NCBI GenBank assembly: GCA_019247255.1
Contig: JAFAPJ010000475.1
Span: 1 to 5,757 of the forward strand
Origin: Methylobacteriaceae bacterium
GTDB lineage: Bacteria > Pseudomonadota > Alphaproteobacteria > Rhizobiales > Beijerinckiaceae
Length of the DNA stretch: 5,757 nucleotides
Direction of reading: 5' to 3'
Shown: piece after piece, positions 1-5,326 of the stretch
How the letters are laid out: every line of letters begins with the position of its first letter
Position numbering within the stretch: the first letter of the stretch is position 1
Position numbers and translations under genes: made by a program
Notes under the pieces: model-generated
What the model saw: only the letters and a program-made list of their open reading frames with translations
Databases searched by the model: none
What the model was told of the DNA's origin: nothing

Positions 1-1
1 C

Positions 2-1555
2 GTCTTTCCGCCGGCGGCGCTCGCCGAGGCGGAAGCGGCGCGGCCGGCGTCCCTCTCGCATCGGGAGGACTGGCGCGACCTGCCGCTCGTCACCATCGAC
101 CCGCCCGACGCGCGCGATCACGACGACGCCGTCCATGCCGCGCCCGATCCGGACGCGGACGGCGGATACGTGGTCACGGTGGCGATCGCCGATGTGGCCT
201 ACTACGTCCGGCCCGGCTCCGAGCTCGACCGCGAGGCGCTGAGGCGCGGCAACTCGGTCTATTTTCCGGACCGGGTCGTGCCGATGCTGCCCGAGCGCAT
301 CTCGAACGATCTCTGCTCCCTCGTTGCGGGCAAGAATCGGCCGGCGCTCGCGGTCCGGATCGTCATCGGCCAGGACGGCCGCAAGCGCCGCCACAGCCTG
401 CACCGGATCACGATGCGATCGGCCGCGAAGCTCGCCTACGCGCAGGCGCAGGCGGCGATCGATGGGCGGCCGGACGAAACCACCGGGCAGCTCCTCGAGC
501 CCGTCCTCCGGCCGCTCTGGGCGGCTTACGCGGCCCTCGCGCGCGCGCGCGACGAGCGTGGCCCGCTCTTCCTCGACCTCCCCGAGCGCAAGATCCTGCT
601 GAAGCCCGATGGCTCCGTCGACCGCGTCATCGTCCCGGACCGTCTCGCCGCACACAAGCTCATCGAGGAGTTCATGATCCTCGCCAACGTCGCGGCGGCC
701 GAGATCCTGGAGAAGGCGAAGGTCCCGCTCGTCTACCGGGTTCACGGCGAGCCGTCGCTCGAGAAGATGCGGGCGCTGGGCGACGTCCTCGCCTCGGTCG
801 GGATCAAGCTGCCGAAGGCCGGCGCACTTCGCCCGGCCCTCTTCAACGGCATCCTGCGCCAGGCGGCCGGGACGCGGCACGAGATCTTCGTCAACGAGAT
901 CGTCCTGCGCTCGCAGGCGCAGGCCGAATACGCCGCGCTGAACGAGGGCCATTTCGGCCTCAACCTGCGCCGCTACGCCCATTTCACCTCGCCGATCCGC
1001 CGCTACGCCGACCTCGTGGTTCATCGCGGGCTGATCCGGGCGGGCGGGCTCGGCGACGACGGCCTTCCCGACGGCGCGACGCCCGAAGCGTTGGCGAAGG
1101 TCGGCGAGGACATCTCCCGCGCCGAGCGCCGCGCGATGGCGGCCGAGCGCGAGACGGTCGACCGGCTCATCGCCTACCACCTCGTCGACCGGGTCGGCGC
1201 GACCTTCGCGGGCCGGATCTCGGGGGTGACCAAATCCGGCCTGTTCGTGAAGCTCGTCGAAACGGGCGCCGACGGGTTCGTGCCGGCCGCGACGATCGGG
1301 GCCGATTACTTCCGGTTCGACGAGGCGCGGCACGCGCTGATCGGCGACCGGACGGGCGAGAGCTTCCGGCTCGGCGACCCGGTCGAGGTGAAGCTCGTCG
1401 AGGCCGCGCCCATCGCCGGGGCGTTGCGCTTCGAGATCCTGTCTGAAGGCGGGCGCGAAGCCCGGCCTTATCGCAAAGGGTCCGGCCGAGGACGGCCGGG
1501 CGGTCGCGGGCGCCTCGTCGACGGGCACGGGACCATCAGAGGACGAGGGCGATGA
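2..1555 (+). CDS. rnr: Ribonuclease R (3'-5' exoribonuclease), 5'-truncated by window edge
   Basis: This is the C-terminal 517 residues of RNase R, a processive 3'-5' exoribonuclease that degrades structured RNA in the cytoplasm. The frame is open from base 2, so the real start lies upstream; the GTG at 170 is internal, because the catalytic motif lies before it. The RNB domain begins with TIDPPDARDHDDAV (bases 92-133). The four acidic metal-binding positions of the RNB family (Asp codons at 98, 116, 122 and 125) are all present. Further RNB signatures follow: RGNSVYFPDRVVPMLPE, ISNDLCSL, YRVHGEPS, RSQAQAEY and NLRRYAHFTSPIRRYADLVVHR. An S1 RNA-binding domain occupies about 1189-1440, and a basic Gly/Arg-rich tail (PYRKGSGRGRPGGRGR...) ends the protein. 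The family is usually about 750-800 residues, so roughly 250 N-terminal residues (cold-shock-type domains) are missing. Its stop overlaps the next start by 4 bases. The S1 domain and basic tail favour RNase R over RNase II. Confidence 0.96.
   Translation, partial: VFPPAALAEAEAARPASLSHREDWRDLPLVTIDPPDARDHDDAVHAAPDPDADGGYVVTVAIADVAYYVRPGSELDREALRRGNSVYFPDRVVPMLPERISNDLCSLVAGKNRPALAVRIVIGQDGRKRRHSLHRITMRSAAKLAYAQAQAAIDGRPDETTGQLLEPVLRPLWAAYAALARARDERGPLFLDLPERKILLKPDGSVDRVIVPDRLAAHKLIEEFMILANVAAAEILEKAKVPLVYRVHGEPSLEKMRALGDVLASVGIKLPKAGALRPALFNGILRQAAGTRHEIFVNEIVLRSQAQAEYAALNEGHFGLNLRRYAHFTSPIRRYADLVVHRGLIRAGGLGDDGLPDGATPEALAKVGEDISRAERRAMAAERETVDRLIAYHLVDRVGATFAGRISGVTKSGLFVKLVETGADGFVPAATIGADYFRFDEARHALIGDRTGESFRLGDPVEVKLVEAAPIAGALRFEILSEGGREARPYRKGSGRGRPGGRGRLVDGHGTIRGRGR
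1538..1549 (+). promoter_or_regulatory. Purine-rich ribosome binding site of the DUF983 gene inside the rnr 3' end
   Basis: The run AGAGGACGAGGG lies just before the ATGATG at 1552-1557. It contains two Shine-Dalgarno-like cores (AGGA and GAGG), and it is also coding sequence for the Arg-Gly repeats that end RNase R. It supports a start at 1552 or at the second ATG at 1555; the sequence cannot separate these two. Confidence 0.55.
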
Positions 1556-1992
1556 TGCAGCGATCAGCCGGGCCGGCCGTGCTCCTCCCGTCCGAGAACG
1601 CGCCGCTCGCCATACGGCGGGGCGCGCTCGGCCGCTGCCCGGCTTGCGGCGAGGGCCGCATCTTCGGGCGCTACCTGAAGGTCCGGGACGTCTGCGACGC
1701 GTGCGGGACCGAGCTCCACCATCATCGGGCGGACGATTTCCCGCCCTACATCGTCATCTTCATCGTGGCCCATGTCGTCGGCTACGGCATCTATCTGACC
1801 GAGACCCGCTTCGCCGGCCTGCCTCTCGCCCTCCAGGCGGTGCTCTGGCCGGTCGTGACGGTCGGGCTCTCGCTCGCTCTCCTGCAGCCGGTGAAGGGCG
1901 CTGTCGTGGCCCTGCAATACGCTCTAGGCATGCACGGCTTCGGGCGGGCGCGAGCCGTCGGGGCAGGCGCGAATCGGGAGAGCGCAGGTTGA
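1552..1992 (+). CDS. DUF983 family protein (zinc-ribbon-like head, two membrane helices)
   Basis: This 146-residue protein matches the DUF983 pattern of alphaproteobacteria; its function is unknown to me. Two CxxC pairs, C29-P-A-C32-G and C48-D-A-C51-G, would form a zinc ribbon, and the GEGRIFGRYLK segment between them is typical of the family. A HHH-R-A-D-D-F-P-P motif (residues 56-65) leads into one hydrophobic helix (about 66-82). A second helix, from about 92 to 111, ends in LLQPVKG. The likely topology is a cytoplasmic metal-binding head on an inner-membrane hairpin, which is inference. It overlaps rnr by the 4 bases ATGA and the next gene by TTGA, so it is probably co-translated with both. 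Length is normal for the family. Another ATG at 1555 would shorten it by one residue. The family call is fairly secure; no biochemical role is claimed. Confidence 0.88.
   Translation: MMQRSAGPAVLLPSENAPLAIRRGALGRCPACGEGRIFGRYLKVRDVCDACGTELHHHRADDFPPYIVIFIVAHVVGYGIYLTETRFAGLPLALQAVLWPVVTVGLSLALLQPVKGAVVALQYALGMHGFGRARAVGAGANRESAG
1976..1982 (+). promoter_or_regulatory. Ribosome binding site that decides the TTG start of the Nudix gene
   Basis: GGGAGAG lies 6 bases before the TTG at 1989, a normal Shine-Dalgarno distance. It supports a TTG start that overlaps the DUF983 stop as TTGA. The same frame stays open upstream to an ATG at 1644, but that stretch reads the DUF983 gene out of frame and gives Arg/Pro-rich nonsense. 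Confidence 0.5.
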
Positions 1993-2738
1993 GCGACGAG
2001 CGGCTCGGACGCATTCAGGACTATCTGACGGGCGCGAAACGCGAGCGCACCACGCCGAACCAGCGTCCTCGGGACGCCGCCACGCTCATCCTGATCGACC
2101 GCACGGGCCGCGAGCCCAAGGTGCTCATGGGGAAGCGGCATCCCGGCCACAAGTTCATGCCGGGCAAGTTCGTCTTTCCCGGTGGCCGCATCGAGCCAGA
2201 CGACCGGCGCATGCCGAGCGCCGACGAGCTCGCGGAGCCCGTGAGCCGTGCGCTGTCCGCGCGCCTCGTCGCCGCCGCGGCCGGGCGCGGCCGGGCGCTC
2301 GCGCTGACCGCCATCCGCGAGACCTACGAGGAAACGGGTCTCGCGCTCGGGACGCGCGTCGAGGCCATGCCGAAAGGCCCGGGCGAGCGCGCCTGGAAGC
2401 CATTCTTCGAGCTCGGGGTTCTGCCAGCGCTCGCCGCCATGCACTTCGTCGGGCGCGCGATCACCCCGCCCCGGCGGCCCCGACGATTCGATACCCGCTT
2501 CTTCGCCGTCGACCGAAGCGCCGTCGCGCACGAGGCTCCGGGCTTCACAGGTCCCGACAAGGAGCTCGTGGAGCTCGTCTGGGTCGAGATCGCCGAGGCT
2601 CGCCGGCTCGACCTGCCCCCGATCACCGTCGCGATGCTGGAAGAACTCGAGGCCCGGGCGGCCGCGGGCTTCGGGCACGATCTGCCGGTTCCCTTCTATT
2701 TCGAGCGGCGAGGACGTTTCCAGCGCGAGCTCCTGTGA
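1989..2738 (+). CDS. Nudix hydrolase with an interrupted Nudix box (NUDT19-like)
   Basis: This is a 249-residue Nudix-superfamily hydrolase, an enzyme that cleaves a nucleoside diphosphate linked to another moiety using divalent metal. I start it at TTG 1989 because of the ribosome binding site there and the 4-base overlap with DUF983; translation from that point gives MSDERLGRIQDYL. The Nudix box is split: the Gly end is G65-G66-R-I-E69-P-D-D72, and the catalytic end is R110-E111-T-Y-E114-E115-T-G117-L. Compared with the canonical spacing (G-x5-E-x7-RE), there are about 30 extra residues, and the first acidic position is Asp instead of Glu. The metal-binding REtyEE core is intact. A downstream motif, ITPPRRPRRFDTRFFAV, is common in this alphaproteobacterial group and its eukaryotic NUDT19 relatives, which hydrolyse CoA derivatives. 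The substrate here is therefore not fixed by sequence; CoA esters are one possibility. It overlaps the MFS gene by GTGA. Confidence 0.88.
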   Translation: MSDERLGRIQDYLTGAKRERTTPNQRPRDAATLILIDRTGREPKVLMGKRHPGHKFMPGKFVFPGGRIEPDDRRMPSADELAEPVSRALSARLVAAAAGRGRALALTAIRETYEETGLALGTRVEAMPKGPGERAWKPFFELGVLPALAAMHFVGRAITPPRRPRRFDTRFFAVDRSAVAHEAPGFTGPDKELVELVWVEIAEARRLDLPPITVAMLEELEARAAAGFGHDLPVPFYFERRGRFQRELL

Positions 2739-3913
2739 GCGCAGGGCCCAAGGAGCGCGCCGCAGCGATCGCGGGGGCAATCTCCTGCGTCACGGCGGTC
2801 GGCATCGGGCTCAGCCTCTCGATCCCGCTCCTTTCTCTCGAGCTCGAGCGCATGGGGACCTCCAGCACGCTGATCGGGGTCAACACGGCTGTCGCGGGCG
2901 TGGCGAGCATCTGCGTCGTGCCCTTCGTGCCGCGTCTCGCTATTCGGGTTGGCGTGCTTCCGCTTCTCTGGGCCGCGGTCTTAGGGGGAGCGCTGAGCCT
3001 CCTCGGCTTCAAGCTCCTGTTCTCGCTCGCCTGGTGGTTTCCGCTTCGCTTCCTGTTCGCCGCCTGCCTCGGCACCCTTTTCGTGCTCTCCGAATATTGG
3101 ATCAGCACGGCCGCGCTGCCGGAGCGGCGCGGGCTCGTGATGGGCATCTACGCGACCGTGCTGGCCGCGGGATTCGCGGTCGGTCCCGCCCTCCTCAGGG
3201 TCCTGGGGACGGAGGGCTGGCCGCCCTACCTCGCGGGCGCGGCCCTCGTCTGCCTCGCGACCGTGCCTCTCGCCCTGGCGGGCGGTCTCGCGCCGGCGCT
3301 CGAGGCCGGAGGACGGCGGAGCATGCGCTCCTTCATCTTTGCGGCGCCGACCGCCACGCTCGCGGCGCTCGTCTACGGAGCCATCGAGACGGGGGGCTTC
3401 GCGATCCTGCCTGTCTACGGCCTGAAGCTCGGCTTCCAGGCTCCGGATGCGGCTTTCCTGGTCAGCGTCGTGGCGATCGGCAACGTCCTCGTCCAGATCC
3501 CGGTCGGCCTCCTCTCCGACCGCATGGACCGGCGGATCCTGCTGCTCGCTATCGCTGTCCTCGGCGCCGTCGGGGCAGCTCTGCTGCCGCTCGTCGCCCA
3601 AGCGCCCGTCCTGCTACATCTGACCCTGGTCGTCTGGGGCGGGATCGTCGGCGCCCTCTATACGGTCGGCCTCGCGCATCTCGCGGCCAGGTTTTCGGGC
3701 GCCGATCTCGCGAACGCCAACGCGGCCTTCATCGTGCTCTACAATGTCGGGCTCGTGATCGGCCCGCCCGCAGTCGGCGGGGGCATGGATCTCGTCGATC
3801 CTCACGGCTTCGCGGGCTCGCTTGCCATCCTCCTCGCGTTCTATGCGGGCCTCGTCGCCTGGCGCCTCTCAGCCGGCCGAGCGCCGGCCGGGCGAAGCTC
3901 GGCCGCTCCTTGA
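2735..3913 (+). CDS. Major facilitator superfamily (MFS) transporter, YcaD-like
   Basis: This is a 392-residue polytopic inner-membrane protein with about twelve hydrophobic segments in two groups of six. The halves are separated by a short polar loop near residues 184-199 (the EAGGRRSMR region). The start of the second half's 8/9 loop carries the MFS motif A in the form G258-LLSDRMDR-R267. In the first half, after TM4, comes S119-E120-Y-W122 followed by PERRG (129-133) and MGIYATVLAAGFAVGP, a pattern seen in the YcaD-like MFS branch. Such proteins are secondary transporters, often drug or metabolite exporters, but the substrate cannot be read from this sequence. The GTG start at 2735 overlaps the Nudix stop (GTGA); a weak GCGAG at 2725-2729 may be the ribosome binding site, so translational coupling is likely. 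The next in-frame ATG falls after TM1, which supports the GTG. It appears intact and is the last gene of the operon. Confidence 0.9.
   Translation: MSAGPKERAAAIAGAISCVTAVGIGLSLSIPLLSLELERMGTSSTLIGVNTAVAGVASICVVPFVPRLAIRVGVLPLLWAAVLGGALSLLGFKLLFSLAWWFPLRFLFAACLGTLFVLSEYWISTAALPERRGLVMGIYATVLAAGFAVGPALLRVLGTEGWPPYLAGAALVCLATVPLALAGGLAPALEAGGRRSMRSFIFAAPTATLAALVYGAIETGGFAILPVYGLKLGFQAPDAAFLVSVVAIGNVLVQIPVGLLSDRMDRRILLLAIAVLGAVGAALLPLVAQAPVLLHLTLVVWGGIVGALYTVGLAHLAARFSGADLANANAAFIVLYNVGLVIGPPAVGGGMDLVDPHGFAGSLAILLAFYAGLVAWRLSAGRAPAGRSSAAP
3874..3905 (+). terminator. GC-rich hairpin at the end of the MFS gene, possible terminator
   Basis: CGGCCGAGC (3874-3882) can pair perfectly over 9 bases with GCTCGGCCG (3897-3905), with a 14-base loop. 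It is followed by CTCCTT, which is not a proper U-tract, and the MFS stop codon is at 3911-3913. A competing smaller hairpin uses GCCGGC at 3872-3877 and 3883-3888. It may protect the 3' end of the operon transcript or slow the polymerase. Because the region is coding and very GC-rich, the pairing could also be incidental. Confidence 0.3.
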
Positions 3914-3983
3914 ACGGGACCCGCTCATCCGATACCGAACGGTGAACGGCCGCTGAACGCCCCGCGCAGGTCGCACGGGCCCG

Positions 3984-4013
3984 CTTTCACGCGGCGTCTC
4001 ACCCCCGTGAAAG
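3984..4013 (+). repeat. Inverted repeat CTTTCACG-N14-CGTGAAAG before gltA
   Basis: CTTTCACG (3984-3991) is the exact reverse complement of CGTGAAAG (4006-4013), with 14 bases between them. The arm centres are 22 bases apart, about two turns of DNA, which would suit a dimeric regulator. As RNA, it forms an 8-base-pair hairpin whose right arm enters the gltA ribosome binding site. A shorter alternative hairpin, TCAC-CCCC-GTGA (3999-4010), uses the same right arm. The repeat is seen directly; any regulatory role is inference. Confidence 0.5.
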
Positions 4014-4018
4014 GCGAG
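4012..4018 (+). promoter_or_regulatory. Ribosome binding site of gltA
   Basis: AGGCGAG ends 5 bases before the ATG at 4024 and is the only purine-rich stretch in the right place. Its first two bases fall inside the right arm of the upstream inverted repeat. Confidence 0.5.
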
Positions 4019-4023
4019 CCTTC

Positions 4024-5310
4024 ATGAGCAGCTCTTCCCTGGCCTTCGATGACAAGAAGCTCGACCTGCCCATCAAGGATGGAACGATCGGCCCGAAGGT
4101 CGTCGACATCTCGAAATTGTACGGCGCTACGGGAGTTTTTACTTACGATCCAGGCTTCACGTCTACGGCTAGCTGCGAATCAAAGATCACCTACATCGAT
4201 GGCGATGAAGGTGTGTTGCTGTATCGTGGGTACCCGATCGAGCAGCTCGCGGAGCATGGCGACTTCCTGGAGACCTGCTATCTCCTGCTGCACGGGGACT
4301 TGCCGACCGCGAAGCAGAAGGACGCCTTCGTCTACGACGTCACGCACCACACGATGGTGCATGATCAGATGAACCGGTTCTTCCAGGGCTTCCGGCGCGA
4401 CGCCCATCCGATGGCCATCATGGTGGCCTGCGTCGGAGCGCTCTCGGCCTTCTACCACGACTCGACCGACATCTCGGACGAGACCCAGCGCATGGTCGCG
4501 CAGATCCGCATGATCGCCAAGATGCCGACGCTGGCAGCCTGCGCCTATAAATATTCGATCGGCCAGCCCTTCGTCTATCCCAAGAACGAGCTGGACTATA
4601 CGTCCAACTTCCTGCGAATGTGCTTCGCGGTGCCGTGCGAGGAGTACAAGGTCAACCCGATCCTGTCGCGTGCGCTGGATCGCATCTTCATCCTCCACGC
4701 GGATCACGAGCAGAACGCCTCGACCTCGACGGTTCGGCTCGCGGGCTCGTCCGGCGCCAATCCCTTCGCCTGCATCGCGGCCGGGATCGCCTGCCTGTGG
4801 GGTCCGGCGCATGGCGGCGCGAACGAGGCGGCGCTCAAGATGCTGGCCGAGATCGGCCGGCCCGAGAACATCCCGAAATACATCGCCAAGGCGAAGGACA
4901 AGAACGACCCGTTCCGCCTGATGGGCTTCGGCCACCGGGTCTACAAGAACTACGACCCGCGCGCCCGCATCATGCAGAAGACGGCGCACCAGGTGCTGAC
5001 CGAGCTCGGGATCAAGGACGATCCTCTGCTGGACGTAGCGATCGAGCTCGAGCAGATTGCCCTCAAGGACGAGTACTTCGTCGAGAAGAAGCTTTATCCC
5101 AACGTCGATTTCTACTCGGGCATCACGCTGAAGGCGATGGGCTTCCCGACCTCGATGTTCACCGTGCTGTTCGCGCTCGCCCGGACCGTCGGTTGGATCG
5201 CGCAGTGGAAGGAGATGATCGAGGACCCGTCCCAGAAGATCGGGCGTCCGCGTCAGCTCTATATCGGGGCGCCGCGCCGGGACTACACGCCGGTCGGCCA
5301 GCGCAGCTGA
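4024..5310 (+). CDS. gltA: Citrate synthase (type II)
   Basis: This complete 428-residue citrate synthase condenses acetyl-CoA with oxaloacetate to citrate, the entry step of the TCA cycle, in the cytoplasm. It matches the Gram-negative type II (hexameric) form over its full length. An N-terminal beta-rich segment with [25 protein letters not shown] is followed by the large helical domain. The oxaloacetate-site histidines lie in [14 protein letters not shown] (H225, H228), the catalytic His263 in [10 protein letters not shown], His304 in [14 protein letters not shown] and Asp362 in NVDFYSG. Arg387 lies in ALARTVGW, and GRPRQLYIG is near the end. Cys205 in VPCEEY matches the E. coli cysteine at the allosteric NADH site, so NADH inhibition is plausible but not proven. 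The ATG start has a ribosome binding site and gives the usual family length. Codons about 30-69 are markedly less GC-rich than the rest. It is monocistronic as far as seen and converges on lpxB. Confidence 0.98.
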   Translation: MSSSSLAFDDKKLDLPIKDGTIGPKVVDISKLYGATGVFTYDPGFTSTASCESKITYIDGDEGVLLYRGYPIEQLAEHGDFLETCYLLLHGDLPTAKQKDAFVYDVTHHTMVHDQMNRFFQGFRRDAHPMAIMVACVGALSAFYHDSTDISDETQRMVAQIRMIAKMPTLAACAYKYSIGQPFVYPKNELDYTSNFLRMCFAVPCEEYKVNPILSRALDRIFILHADHEQNASTSTVRLAGSSGANPFACIAAGIACLWGPAHGGANEAALKMLAEIGRPENIPKYIAKAKDKNDPFRLMGFGHRVYKNYDPRARIMQKTAHQVLTELGIKDDPLLDVAIELEQIALKDEYFVEKKLYPNVDFYSGITLKAMGFPTSMFTVLFALARTVGWIAQWKEMIEDPSQKIGRPRQLYIGAPRRDYTPVGQRS

Positions 5311-5326
5311 GGGGCCGGCTCTTCAG
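5307..5326 (+). other. Imperfect palindrome spanning both stop codons of gltA and lpxB
   Basis: Bases 5307-5314 can pair with 5319-5326 in the + strand transcript: six Watson-Crick pairs and two G-U pairs around a CCGG loop. It covers the gltA stop (5308-5310), the 12-base gap and the lpxB stop (5323-5325). No U-tract follows, so it is not a standard intrinsic terminator. On the - strand the two G-U pairs become A-C mismatches, so the fold favours the gltA transcript. Confidence 0.3.

Larger units (their letters stand above)
3914..4023 (+). promoter_or_regulatory. Intergenic region upstream of gltA, expected to hold its promoter and leader
   Basis: This is the only sizeable non-coding gap in the window and separates the MFS stop from gltA. 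gltA probably has its own promoter here, but I find no convincing -35/-10 pair. The best weak candidate is TTGAAC (3910-3915) followed by GATACC (3931-3936), with a 15-base spacer and a poor -10. The word TGAACG occurs at 3911, 3943 and 3954, with a further GAACGG at 3937. The 3' half holds an inverted repeat and the gltA ribosome binding site. No small ORF or RNA gene is evident. Confidence 0.45.

Noticed and set aside
170..1555. GTG at 170 as the start of rnr
   Set aside because: The conserved metal-binding motif TIDPPDARDHDDAV lies upstream in the same open frame, so the gene continues to the window edge.
1644..1988. Upstream in-frame extension of the Nudix gene to an ATG at 1644
   Set aside because: The stretch lies over the DUF983 gene in another frame and reads as Arg/Pro/Gly-rich sequence; the protein starts to look real only after the TTG at 1989, which has a ribosome binding site.
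1791..2780. Long open frame (329 codons) on the - strand opposite the Nudix gene
   Set aside because: It is an out-of-frame shadow produced by high GC: low-complexity Arg/Ala/Glu-rich translation with no recognisable motif, opposite a clearly real gene.
3034..3945. Open frame of 303 codons on the + strand overlapping the MFS gene
   Set aside because: Arg/Pro/Gly-rich composition without hydrophobic segments or motifs; it is the +1 shadow of the MFS gene.
4117..4149. Possible internal promoter in gltA (TTGTAC followed by TACGAT)
   Set aside because: The spacer is 21 bases and the -10 match is partial; no spacing near 17 gives a better match. The unusual composition is reported separately without a promoter call.
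4180..4989. Open frame of 269 codons on the - strand opposite gltA
   Set aside because: Its translation is Val/Arg/Asp/His-rich with no domain pattern; gltA on the other strand is certain, and wobble-position GC bias explains the open frame.
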